Below, one piece after another: positions 8,420 through 16,590 of a stretch of 64,000 nt of DNA. Position 1 is the first letter of the stretch, and each line of letters begins with the position of its first letter. The position numbers and the translations under genes were made by a program. A model generated the notes under the pieces. It saw only the letters and a program-made list of their open reading frames with translations. It was not told the DNA's origin and did not search any database. The DNA is from JBBIPA01 sp963820495. Lineage in GTDB: Bacteria > Chloroflexota > Dehalococcoidia > GIF9 > UBA5629. The stretch is from assembly GCA_963820495.1 (NCBI GenBank), contig CAWGAF010000001.1, positions 682,001 through 746,000 on the forward strand. The letters are read 5' to 3'.

Positions 8420-9457
8420 TCAAACCGGTTGTCGCAGCTTCGTGACAACATTCAGCTCGGCTCCGCAAAATTGGCACCTGGAACCATCAATGCCTGTTAT
8501 CTGCGTGTGATAGCCTTCTCTCCGTATGACTACTCTGTTACAAGAATAACAAACAGTATTTTCCTTATCGTGGCTGGGAACATTGCCCAGGTAAACAAAA
8601 CGCAGTCCGGCTTTTTTACCGATATCATAAGCCTTTTCCAGGGTAGCTATCGGGGTGGGGGGTAAATCCCTCAAATGATGCTGGGGGTAAAACCTGGTCA
8701 CGTGCCAGGGCGTCAGTTCTCCTAGCTCGCTGCATATCCAGTTGGCAATACCTTCAAGTTGCTGGTCATCGTCATTCATCGTGGGTATTACATTAGTTAT
8801 TACTTCTACATGCATGTTCCATTTCTGTTTAGCTCTCTTGGCCACGTCGAGTATACCCCGCCAGTGAAAAATTCGGGCAAGGTTTTTATACAGGGTGTCT
8901 GAGAAGCCTTTAATGTCTACTCTCCAGGCGTCGAGATAAGGTCCGATAGTATCCAGTCCCTCTGGCGTCATATAGCCGTTAGTCACATAGACAGTATACA
9001 GGCCCTCCTTTTTCGCCAGCTTGGCTGAGTCCAGGGTATATTCCAGCCAGATGGCAGGCTCGTTATAGGTCCAGGAAATTCCTTCACAGTCATGCCGCTT
9101 AGTTAGACTAATGGCTTGCTCTGGAGATATCTTTTGCAAATGCCTACCCATATCTTCTGGCTTTTCTACGCAGGATATCTGCCAGTTCTGACAATGGATG
9201 CAGTGGAAGTTACAGCCCCAGGAGCCTAAAGAAAAGCAGGAACTGCCAGGGAAAAAGTGAAACAGGGGCTTCTTTTCAATAGGGTCAGCCGCTGTTGAGG
9301 TAACTTTGGCATAGTTAAGAGTATAAAGGGCACCATCATCATTGCGGCGCGTCTTACAGACACCTAGCTTGCCCAACCCAATGACACAGCGCCACTGACA
9401 AACATTGCAGCGTACTCTGGAGCCGGCAAGTTTTTCGTATAGAATTGCCTCAGGCAT
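8420..9457 (-). CDS. amrS: AmmeMemoRadiSam system radical SAM enzyme
   Basis: The 345-residue protein has the canonical radical-SAM CxxxCxxC cluster motif at GCNFHCIHC (Cys82, Cys86, Cys89). The N-terminal cysteine set (C17, C20, C24, C34) and the C-terminal CYSC...CQFC zinc-ribbon-like set are typical of the AmmeMemoRadiSam enzyme related to pyruvate-formate-lyase activases. It should bind [4Fe-4S] and cleave SAM reductively. The substrate is unknown. It is the first gene of the five-gene minus-strand run, and a roughly 100-bp spacer separates it from the next gene upstream. Confidence 0.92.
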   Translation of the reverse strand: MPEAILYEKLAGSRVRCNVCQWRCVIGLGKLGVCKTRRNDDGALYTLNYAKVTSTAADPIEKKPLFHFFPGSSCFSLGSWGCNFHCIHCQNWQISCVEKPEDMGRHLQKISPEQAISLTKRHDCEGISWTYNEPAIWLEYTLDSAKLAKKEGLYTVYVTNGYMTPEGLDTIGPYLDAWRVDIKGFSDTLYKNLARIFHWRGILDVAKRAKQKWNMHVEVITNVIPTMNDDDQQLEGIANWICSELGELTPWHVTRFYPQHHLRDLPPTPIATLEKAYDIGKKAGLRFVYLGNVPSHDKENTVCYSCNRVVIRREGYHTQITGIDGSRCQFCGAELNVVTKLRQPV

Positions 9458-9560
9458 GGTTGGCCACCACCCAAAACATTATACCACTTCACCCCCATCG
9501 CTTCTCCTCCAAATCCTAAACTTCAAGCACTAAATCCCAAACAAATTCAGAATTTTCACT

Positions 9561-9983
9561 TTAACTCTGCACCAAATGCCCATAGCGGCCGGACTGGTAC
9601 TTATTGAATGATGGTGAACTCTGTGATTTGCCGGTAACGTATATTCGGTAGCGTGTCTGTTTGCCCCTGCCGGAACGCATAACAGTAAATTTGACTGAGC
9701 CATCTTTTTTCAGGGTCAGACGGCGAATCACCCGGTATAATTCCTGGCTGAATTCCCATTTCAAGGTCTCACCGTGGAAGATTATCTGAGCAACATAGCG
9801 ATTGCGTCTGGGCATACCAGCGTTGCAGAAATCACAATCATCGCCATAGCAAAGATACGACCTGCCTCGTTCCTCAACATAGTGCTTGGCTACCTCCTGA
9901 ATAGAGGAGATATTAATGATAATGTTGACCGTGTCCCGGTCATGCAGCACCAGCCAGCCGTTACAATTTTGCATAACAGGCAT
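9561..9983 (-). CDS. Small cysteine-motif protein, possible OB-fold/nucleic-acid binder
   Basis: This 140-residue protein is not recognised by name. A CYGDDCDFCNAG motif (near residue 45) could bind zinc. It is followed by alternating beta-like segments (YVAQIIFHGETLKWEF, VKFTVMRSGRGKQTRYRIYV) and a Ser/Gly/Tyr-rich flexible tail. The layout recalls small single-strand-binding OB-fold proteins, but this is inference. The tail contains no recognisable motif. The upstream region carries two GAAC/GTTC dyads that could be SOS operators, which would suit a DNA-repair role. It is transcribed away from coaE. Confidence 0.55.
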   Translation of the reverse strand: MPVMQNCNGWLVLHDRDTVNIIINISSIQEVAKHYVEERGRSYLCYGDDCDFCNAGMPRRNRYVAQIIFHGETLKWEFSQELYRVIRRLTLKKDGSVKFTVMRSGRGKQTRYRIYVTGKSQSSPSFNKYQSGRYGHLVQS

Positions 9984-10292
9984 ACCTTGTTCCAGAAATA
10001 AAGCTTCTTAAGCTTGATTAAAGCTTTTCCTCTTTATGTGTAATATATATATAAATATAATTGATTAATCTTGGAGACTTTATAAGCTTGCAGCTTAAGA
10101 ACTTGTTCTATTCTATAATAGAACAATTGTTCAAGTAAAAGTCTTTTTGTCGCTGGTATCAACCTCTTACCCCCTGGAGGTTGTCCGAAAATGCCAGGAA
10201 AATTACAACAATGTGGAGGCGGGTTTTGCTTGCTAGACAATGGTTAAAGCATGGTTTAGAATAACTGTCAATATACTCAATAAAGCAAGAAC
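9984..10292. promoter_or_regulatory. Divergent intergenic region with SOS-box-like dyads
   Basis: This AT-rich 309-bp spacer lies between the cysteine-motif gene and coaE. It contains GAACttGTTC (10099-10108) and GAACaattGTTC (10121-10132). It also contains a perfect 10-4-10 inverted repeat, TTGTTCTATT/AATAGAACAA, at 10103-10126. GAAC-N4-GTTC is the core of LexA/DinR operators in several Gram-positive lineages. AAGCTT recurs three times at 10001-10026. A TATACT near 10271 may be the -10 of coaE. LexA control is inference. Confidence 0.5.
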
Positions 10293-10898
10293 ATGCTGGT
10301 TATCGGTGTCACTGGAAATTTTGGTACGGGCAAGACCACGGTATGCCAGATTATGGCTGGGCTTGGTGCTACTGTGATCAATACCGATGAACTGGGGCAC
10401 GAGCTTCTCCAACCTGGAAGTCAGACCTACAATGAACTGGTAGCCGCTTTCGGCGATGGCATCCTGACAGCTAATAAAAAAATAGACCGTGGGAAGCTGG
10501 CGGAGCTGGCATTCCAGAACGGCAATAACCAGGCTCGGCTGAGCAATATCATGCATCCCCAAATGTACCAGATAGTACAGGGCATGATTGAGCAGTATCG
10601 GCAAGGGGGTGATAAAACTGTAGTCCTTGAAGCTGCTCTGCTCATCGAAGCCGGCTGGAAACCACTGGTAGACCAGGTCTGGGTTACTGTCGCTCCCGAG
10701 ACAGTGATAGTAGATCGTCTCAAGAACCAGCGTGGTTTTGATGAGGAACAGATACTTGCCAGACTCCATACCCAGATGCCCTCGGCAGAAAAAGTTAAAC
10801 AAGCTGACGTCGTGATCAATACCGACTGCAGCCGTGAAGATCTGAAAGCAAAAGTAACGGAATTGTGGCAAAAGCGGCAACTGGCAACAGTAGATTAA
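10293..10898 (+). CDS. coaE: Dephospho-CoA kinase
   Basis: The 201-residue P-loop kinase has GNFGTGKTT (residues 8-16), the dephospho-CoA-binding INTDELGHELLQPG (near 34-47) and the lid region LKNQRGFDEEQI. CoaE phosphorylates the 3'-OH of dephospho-CoA, the last step of CoA synthesis, in the cytoplasm. Length is normal for the family. It is followed 26 bp later by the molybdopterin oxidoreductase, so the two may be cotranscribed. The long antisense frames through this gene have no coding features. Confidence 0.92.
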   Translation: MLVIGVTGNFGTGKTTVCQIMAGLGATVINTDELGHELLQPGSQTYNELVAAFGDGILTANKKIDRGKLAELAFQNGNNQARLSNIMHPQMYQIVQGMIEQYRQGGDKTVVLEAALLIEAGWKPLVDQVWVTVAPETVIVDRLKNQRGFDEEQILARLHTQMPSAEKVKQADVVINTDCSREDLKAKVTELWQKRQLATVD

Positions 10899-10924
10899 AG
10901 AGATTAAGTTAAAGGAGACAGCTA

Positions 10925-13012
10925 ATGACAGAAATTAAGAATACCAGTACAGAGCCGGAGATAATTAAGTACGGCATCTGCTATATGTGCACCCACCGTT
11001 GTCTTACCAGGGTTCATGTCCGCAATGGTAAAGCGGTGCAAATTGAAATGGTAGATAAAGCTGTAGCAGAACTCTGCCCCCGCGGGAGAGCACAGCTAGA
11101 CTTTGTTTATCATCCTGACCGCTTGAAATCCCCTTTAAAATGCAGCGGCAGACGGCGAGAGGGGTCTCTTACTCCTATTTCCTGGGATGAGGCACTGAAT
11201 ACTGTGGCTGATAGACTGCAGAGAGTCAAATCTGAATATGGGCCTGAATCAGTAGTTTTCTGGGTCGCCTATACCAAGGAACCCCGCCCCTATTTTCACC
11301 GTCTCACCCATGCCTTCGGTTCACCCAACTATTGTACTGAGAGCAGCAATTGTTTCTCTGCAAACTGGCTGGCGTTAGCTCTCACCTACGGCCAAGACTA
11401 TGGCTATATGTTTAATGATAGTATCAACGTTGACCCCGAAACTAAATGCAAATTGGTATGGGGTTCCAGTGTCATGAACTCCATGCCCCAGACATGGGCA
11501 CAGCATGTCAAAGCCAAAAATAATGGACTTAAACTCATCGTGGTTGATCCCAGTCGCACCACTATCGCCTCTATGGCAGATATACATCTCCAATTACGTC
11601 CTGGCACTGACGGCGCACTAGCGCTGGGGCTGATAAATGTAATTATTAATCAGGGGCTGTATGATAATGATTTTGTGGAAAAGTGGACGGTAGGTTTTGA
11701 TGGCTTGAAGAAGCTGGCTCAGGAATATACCCCTGAAAAAGTGGAACAGATAACCTGGGTGCCCGCGTCTAAGGTAAGGGAAACTGCCATATTATACGCT
11801 ACCATGAAACCAGCCAAAATAGGGTTAAGTCCAAATGGTAGCACCCATCATACTAATGGTGTGCAAAATCACCGCGCCATTGTTTTACTACCAGCTCTAA
11901 CGGGCAATTTCGAAGTTCCTGGAGGCAACCGCTGGCCATCCGAGCCGCTTCCGCAGAATAATATTACACTCCATGAGCGCATAACCCAGATGCCGCCGGG
12001 CTTGGGTTCGGACAGGTTTCCCATCTGGACCAGTATGTACAAGGAAATGGAATCCAATGTGATGGCAGACCGAATTGAAAGCGGTAAACCATATCCTATC
12101 AAGGCTCTCTTTGGCGCTGGACTTAATCCTCTGTTTTTCCCTAATTCCAACAGATTCATGAAAAGTCTGGAAAAACTAGACTTCATTGTAGCAACCGACT
12201 ACTTCCATACCCCGGGAACACAATTGGCCGATATAGTGCTGCCTATTGCCTCATGGCTAGAACGCCAGATACTGGTAACTCAGTTCGGCGGACAGACAAT
12301 CCTGGTAGAGCCGGCAATAGAGCCTTTAGGAGAAAGCTGGCCAGAATTCAAGATATTCTCCGAGCTAGCTAAGAGATTGGGGTTTGGCGCTGAGTTCTGG
12401 AATGGTGACTTTGACAAGTGCCTTAGCCATATATTAGAGCCATCAGGTATAACGCTCGAAGAGCTAAGAAAACACCCTGAAGGAATAAAATATCCTGTGC
12501 CTCCCAGAGAGCCCAGACATTATAAGAAAGCAGGATTCAAAACTCCATCAGGCAAGGTGGAAATCCACTCTTCTGTCCTGGAAAAGCATGGATATGATCC
12601 GCTTCCAGTGTACAAAGAACCTGAAGAAAGCCCGGTGAGTAAACCGGGGCTGGCGGATTCTTATCCACTGATATTAACTTCGGGGGCTCGAAAGTTAGCC
12701 TTTACCCATTCCCAGTTCCGGAATATACCCCAGTTGCGTGAGCTGATATCGGAACCGCTGGTGGATATCAATCCTGTTGATGCTGATCCTCGTGGTATTA
12801 AATCGGGAGATATCGTGATGGTAGTCTCACCGCGGGGCAGTATAATGCTGAAAGCCAGTGTGACTGATACCATATTGCCCGGAGTGGTCAGTATACCGCA
12901 CCACTGGCCTGGTGAGGCGAACGTTAATATTCTTGTTGATGATAAAAATCTCGATCCCATCTCAGGCTTCGCCCCACATAAATCACAGCTCTGCCAAGTA
13001 GGGAAAGCTTAA
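10925..13012 (+). CDS. Molybdopterin (Mo/W-bisMGD) oxidoreductase, cytoplasmic
   Basis: The 695-residue member of the DMSO-reductase superfamily has an N-terminal [4Fe-4S] site C19-x2-C22-x3-C26-x24-C51 (ELCPRGR) and molybdopterin-binding blocks such as LVWGSSVMNSMP and the C-terminal LILTSGARKLAFTHSQFRN. CTESSNC at residues 137-143 probably supplies the metal ligand, with Cys143 most likely. It starts with no twin-arginine signal, unlike exported thiosulfate or polysulfide reductases, so it should act in the cytoplasm. Subfamily candidates are acetylene-hydratase-like or uncharacterised dehydrogenases. No separate electron-transfer subunit is adjacent. The next gene is an MFS transporter. 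The ATG follows AAAGGAGACAGCT. Confidence 0.88.
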   Translation: MTEIKNTSTEPEIIKYGICYMCTHRCLTRVHVRNGKAVQIEMVDKAVAELCPRGRAQLDFVYHPDRLKSPLKCSGRRREGSLTPISWDEALNTVADRLQRVKSEYGPESVVFWVAYTKEPRPYFHRLTHAFGSPNYCTESSNCFSANWLALALTYGQDYGYMFNDSINVDPETKCKLVWGSSVMNSMPQTWAQHVKAKNNGLKLIVVDPSRTTIASMADIHLQLRPGTDGALALGLINVIINQGLYDNDFVEKWTVGFDGLKKLAQEYTPEKVEQITWVPASKVRETAILYATMKPAKIGLSPNGSTHHTNGVQNHRAIVLLPALTGNFEVPGGNRWPSEPLPQNNITLHERITQMPPGLGSDRFPIWTSMYKEMESNVMADRIESGKPYPIKALFGAGLNPLFFPNSNRFMKSLEKLDFIVATDYFHTPGTQLADIVLPIASWLERQILVTQFGGQTILVEPAIEPLGESWPEFKIFSELAKRLGFGAEFWNGDFDKCLSHILEPSGITLEELRKHPEGIKYPVPPREPRHYKKAGFKTPSGKVEIHSSVLEKHGYDPLPVYKEPEESPVSKPGLADSYPLILTSGARKLAFTHSQFRNIPQLRELISEPLVDINPVDADPRGIKSGDIVMVVSPRGSIMLKASVTDTILPGVVSIPHHWPGEANVNILVDDKNLDPISGFAPHKSQLCQVGKA

Positions 13013-13050
13013 ACCAGGGTGAGGTATGATACCGTCGCACAGTTTCGATT

Positions 13051-14304
13051 TTGGGTTTAGTCCCAGGGTGTTCAAGAGGGGCACAAGCCCCTCTTAAGAA
13101 AGAGATAAAAACCATTAAGAAATTCCGCCTCAAGTCGTTTTTCAGCGGCCTGTTGTCTCTCTTTGTCTTGGCGCACTTTGCGCATCATTTACCCACCTCC
13201 CTTCCGGTACCCCTGTTGCCCATGATTCGCAGCGAATTTGGACTAGATTACACCCAGGCCGGGCTGATCATCTCGGCATTCAGTGTGACATACGGCATCA
13301 GTCAGTTGCCAGCAGGCTGGCTTGCCGACCGTATCGGGCGGCGCATCATGATTGCCATAGGCATAGTTGGTGTAGGGATTTGCGGTCTGGCAGTCGGTCT
13401 TTCTCATACCTACATAATGATGATCGTTTTCCTGGGGTTAATGGGATTGATGGGAGGTGGCTATCATCCAGCGGCAACACCAGCTGTTTCCTCAACGGTG
13501 GCACCAGAGAACCGTGGCTCAGCATTAGGATTCCACCTTATCGGAGGCAATGCCAGCTATTTTCTGGTTCCGCTGGCAGCAGTGGCTATTGCGGCGGCGT
13601 GGGGCTGGCGTGGTTCATTCATTACCATGGCTATACCCACCATTATCTTCGGAGCCATATTTTACAGGGTTATGAGACGCGTGCCCAGCACTTTTAATAC
13701 CAGAGAAAAAACTAGCACCAGCGATAGCCAGACATTAGAAATACCAGGACGGACGCGCCGCCTGATAGTTTTTATTCTTCTCAGTTCATTCTCCCAGGCT
13801 GTTCTTGTCTCAGTGATATCTTTCATACCATTGTTCCTGGTTGACAAGTTTGGCGTCAGCGCGGAGGCAGGAGGAGCCTTTATCGCCATTTACTACTCCG
13901 CAGGACTATGGGCAAGTACTTTAGGCGGTTATCTTTCTGACCGTTTCGGGAGAATGCGAATGGTATTCATAGCATGCTTTGCCATAGGCATTCTCACCTA
14001 TTTTTTCAACCTGGCTCCCTTCGGACTGGGTATGGGTGCTCTGTTGCTACTTACAGGAATGTTCAATTCTATGCGCATGCCAGTATCAGAGTCATATATT
14101 ATCAACAATACCTCGGAAAAACGCCGCTCCACCATACTGGGCTTCTATTTCTTCGGTAACCAGCAAGGCGCCGGCATCTTCACTCCTCTGTTAGGTTACA
14201 CCATCGATAAATTAGGGTTCTATTACTGCTACGCTTTTTCCGCCGCATCTGTGTTCATAGTGACCTTAGTTTGTTTCATACTGCTACGCGGCAGCCGTGA
14301 CTGA
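13051..14304 (+). CDS. MFS transporter
   Basis: The 417-residue frame has 12 predicted hydrophobic segments and the MFS signature GWLADRIGRRIM between TM2 and TM3, repeated as GGYLSDRFGRMRM in the second half. It is probably a drug- or organic-solute-type antiporter. The substrate is unknown, and pairing with the molybdopterin enzyme is only by adjacency. The listed start is a TTG with no visible RBS. Codons 8-17 are made entirely of a dispersed palindromic repeat (module A), so the true start may lie further downstream, for example near the AAGAAAGAG at 13097-13105. Confidence 0.85.
   Translation: MGLVPGCSRGAQAPLKKEIKTIKKFRLKSFFSGLLSLFVLAHFAHHLPTSLPVPLLPMIRSEFGLDYTQAGLIISAFSVTYGISQLPAGWLADRIGRRIMIAIGIVGVGICGLAVGLSHTYIMMIVFLGLMGLMGGGYHPAATPAVSSTVAPENRGSALGFHLIGGNASYFLVPLAAVAIAAAWGWRGSFITMAIPTIIFGAIFYRVMRRVPSTFNTREKTSTSDSQTLEIPGRTRRLIVFILLSSFSQAVLVSVISFIPLFLVDKFGVSAEAGGAFIAIYYSAGLWASTLGGYLSDRFGRMRMVFIACFAIGILTYFFNLAPFGLGMGALLLLTGMFNSMRMPVSESYIINNTSEKRRSTILGFYFFGNQQGAGIFTPLLGYTIDKLGFYYCYAFSAASVFIVTLVCFILLRGSRD
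13071..13101. repeat. Dispersed palindromic repeat, module A, inside MFS reading frame
   Basis: TTCAAGAGGGGCACAAGCCC continues into CCTCTTAAGAAA. It is an inverted repeat of AAGAGGGGC/GCCCCTCTT with a short loop. It is nearly identical to copies at 14382 and 16446, which are intergenic. Here it overlaps the annotated N-terminus of the MFS transporter. Confidence 0.75.
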
Positions 14305-14381
14305 TTTGTACCCTCACCTTAATCCCTTCAAGGTATAGGAAATCAAATGGCAAAAATCCTTTCTCACCTGACTGTGTCGGG

Positions 14382-14470
14382 GAGTTTAAGTGGGGCTATG
14401 CCCCTCTTAAGAAAAAAATTACCCCTCTACCCTTGAGAAGGGGAGAGGAATTAAGGGTGAGAGATTGATA
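14382..14470. repeat. Dispersed palindromic repeat, A + B modules
   Basis: Module A (TTTAAGTGGGGC...GCCCCTCTTAAG, 14384-14412) is followed by module B (CCCCTCTACCCTTGAGAAGG and GGTGAGAGATTGATA, 14422-14470). It lies between the convergent MFS and MscS genes and probably folds as two hairpins usable as a bidirectional terminator. Confidence 0.75.
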
Positions 14471-14471
14471 C

Positions 14472-15188
14472 TTATGCCAGTTTTATGCCTGAGCTTCCAT
14501 CGGCTTCTCTAAGAAAATGCAGCAGTATATCGCTCCGCAGGTCATTGCGGCCTTTAACTGGTGCTACGAATTTCCCCTTAATCCAGATGCGCTGCGGTTC
14601 AACATGAACCAGCACACGGGGATTGCTGGTGGCTTCTTCCAAGAACCGAGGAAACCCTTTGTTAAACATCTTGCGTGCTTCTATTATATGGGGCTCATCC
14701 AATTTCTTGACAATGTCCTCCAATATATCGCTGGCTTTTTCCACATTACTATCGGTGGTAATAGGAATACGTACTTCGTCAAAAACATAGTCACCGGGAA
14801 TAGCCTCGAAGTGCCCCTTGGAGTAATTCAAAACCGGTTGATCCAGTATTATCAGGTTAGGAACATATAGCAACCTGCCAGTAAGCTCGCCACCAAGTTT
14901 CTCATCCTCTCCTACCTCTTCCAGAATAACATGGATAAGTCCCAGATGTCTTACATCTCCCTTGACATTGCCAATGCGTATCCTATCGCCAATTTCAAAG
15001 ATTCGAGTAAAGCTGATAACAAAAAAGGCAATAAAGCTGGCAGTATACTTTTGCAGGGCAAGAGCCAACCCTAAAGCGATGATAGGCACGTATATAGCTA
15101 CCTGCGGCACATAAATCGCCGCTACTACAGTAGCCGCTATCAGTATCAGCAAAGCTACAATGGTAACAGTTGTGGTAATTAATCTCAT
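14472..15188 (-). CDS. MscS-family mechanosensitive channel protein
   Basis: The 238-residue protein has two N-terminal hydrophobic segments (residues 5-25 and 28-48), then the MscS pore-lining/beta-domain pattern ALALQKYTASFIAF and FEIGDRIRIGNVKGDVRHLG. The FEIGDRI block is the family hallmark. It is a short MscS form with a minimal membrane part and a C-terminal alpha/beta domain. It would act in the cytoplasmic membrane and gate on osmotic downshock. The stop codon lies directly against the module B repeat. corA follows upstream on the same strand. Confidence 0.82.
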   Translation of the reverse strand: MRLITTTVTIVALLILIAATVVAAIYVPQVAIYVPIIALGLALALQKYTASFIAFFVISFTRIFEIGDRIRIGNVKGDVRHLGLIHVILEEVGEDEKLGGELTGRLLYVPNLIILDQPVLNYSKGHFEAIPGDYVFDEVRIPITTDSNVEKASDILEDIVKKLDEPHIIEARKMFNKGFPRFLEEATSNPRVLVHVEPQRIWIKGKFVAPVKGRNDLRSDILLHFLREADGSSGIKLA

Positions 15189-15328
15189 ATCGTCTATTTA
15201 CTTTTAGATATCAACTTCTCCCGTCATGCCTTACAACTAATAATCAAGTTGTTCACTGCTGGTGCGGGAAAAAGTCTAATATAATAGCACATTGAATAGA
15301 CTTAATTCTAATCCACTTGCGTTTGTGG

Positions 15329-16354
15329 TCAAATCTTTTTAGTCGCTGGTCGCTCGTCTCTAGTCGCCCGTCGCCCAAATGTTATCCACTTACGAGCCCA
15401 GAACCATACTACGACAATAATGACGACTGCTGCCATCAAACCCAGCACGGCAAAATAGCCCCAGTACCATTTCAGCTCAGGCAAATTTTCGAAGTTCATG
15501 CCATAAATTCCAGCGATAAGTGTCAGCGGCATGAAAATAGTAGCTACCATTGACAAGACTCTCATGGTCTCGTTCTGGCGGTTTGCCACCGAAGACATGT
15601 AAGTATCCAGCGCATTATCGGCTGCATCTTTGATATTCTGGGTCAAATCTATAATCTGCATTAAATGGTCGTAAACATCCCGGTAGAATATTCTAGCTTC
15701 CTCTTTTATTATGGGGAACTCGCCTCGACTGAGACGGCTTAGTATCTCGCGCTGTGAAGCCATAACCCGGTATATCCGCAGGGTAGAGCGTTTCAGCTTC
15801 AAGATGGATTCCAGCACCGCCTGCTGCGGGTTACGGATGGTTTCCTCCTCGATTTCCTCACTCATGTCGCTCATGCTATCGATAGCAAGCAGGACATTAT
15901 CAATCAGGGCATCAATTAGAGCATGTGCCAGAAAGTCTGCGCCATGCCTCATATTACGGCCATCATCTTCTGCCAGTCGCATGACAGCCTCGGTACAACG
16001 TAGAGGAGACCTGTGAATGCTCACCACGAAGTGTGAGCCCAGGAATATAGCCAGTTCAGCGGTTTCCACCACGTCTACCTCTACTATGGGGCTAATACCA
16101 TGTACTATAATAAACAGGTAACTGCCCAGGTCATCTATCTTGGGGGAATGAATCGTGGGACCGACGCAGTCTTCAATAGCCAGATGGTGGAAATGAAAGT
16201 TCTGCACCAGGAATTTAGCATCTTCTTCTGATGCCCCGGTTATATCTACCCAGAGCAGACCTTGATTGGATTCAAAGGCAATCCTGATTTCCTTCTCACT
16301 GAGGTTACGCCTGAGAGTATCCTCTGGGCTCAAATAGTATGCCTTAAATGCCAT
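15329..16354 (-). CDS. corA: CorA-type Mg2+/Co2+ transporter
   Basis: The 341-residue protein has a long acidic/alpha-helical cytoplasmic domain and two C-terminal membrane helices. The invariant loop motif YGMNF (GIYGMNFENLP, near residue 285) lies between them. It forms a pentameric channel for Mg2+ or another divalent metal. The last residues (GRRATRDERPATKKI) are encoded by a GTCGCTCGTC-type repeat that recurs after another gene at 31024-31050, so the tail is probably accreted. The start ATG follows AGGAGGTGTGGC. Confidence 0.92.
   Translation of the reverse strand: MAFKAYYLSPEDTLRRNLSEKEIRIAFESNQGLLWVDITGASEEDAKFLVQNFHFHHLAIEDCVGPTIHSPKIDDLGSYLFIIVHGISPIVEVDVVETAELAIFLGSHFVVSIHRSPLRCTEAVMRLAEDDGRNMRHGADFLAHALIDALIDNVLLAIDSMSDMSEEIEEETIRNPQQAVLESILKLKRSTLRIYRVMASQREILSRLSRGEFPIIKEEARIFYRDVYDHLMQIIDLTQNIKDAADNALDTYMSSVANRQNETMRVLSMVATIFMPLTLIAGIYGMNFENLPELKWYWGYFAVLGLMAAVVIIVVVWFWARKWITFGRRATRDERPATKKI
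15339..15376. repeat. GTCGCTCGTC-type repeat (module C)
   Basis: TTAGTCGCTGGTCGCTCGTC with further CTAGTCGCCCGTCGCCC reads as tandem GTCGC units. A related block lies at 31024-31050 and weaker ones at 20791-20813 and 42140-42155. Here it encodes the C-terminus of CorA. Confidence 0.55.
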
Positions 16355-16445
16355 GCCACACCTCCTGTATTATACGTACCTCAATTCTAACACTACCAGC
16401 AGGGTATATCTACGGGTTAGATTTTAATAATCTCCTGGGTTCAAG

Positions 16446-16537
16446 GAGAGTTTAAGAGGGGCAAAGCCCCTCTTGAGAAGAAATAGTTTCCCCTCTCTCC
16501 TGGATAAGGAGAGAGGGGGCAAGGGTGAGAGGTTGAT
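16446..16537. repeat. Dispersed palindromic repeat, A + B modules
   Basis: This is the best-preserved copy. Module A (TTTAAGAGGGGCAAAGCCCC then TCTTGAGAAG, 16450-16480) and module B (CCCCTCTCTCCTGGATAAGG then AGAGAGGGGGCAAGGGTGAG, 16490-16532) each fold perfectly. It lies in the divergent region between corA and hisA. Confidence 0.8.
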
Positions 16538-16557
16538 TTTATTTGTAGATTAGCCCC

Positions 16558-16590
16558 TTGTTTGTTATAGTTTTAAGGCTATAATTTACC
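16558..16590 (+). promoter_or_regulatory. Promoter of hisA, predicted leaderless
   Basis: TTGTTT (16558-16563), a 16-bp spacer and a perfect TATAAT (16580-16585) place transcription start at or within a base or two of the hisA ATG at 16591. No Shine-Dalgarno is visible. A TTATAG/CTATAA hairpin (16565-16584) overlaps the promoter spacer. Confidence 0.55.

Noticed and set aside
10233..10880. Long minus-strand frame of 215 codons covering coaE
   Set aside because: The opposite strand encodes a complete CoaE with all motifs. The antisense frame has no recognised domain or RBS.
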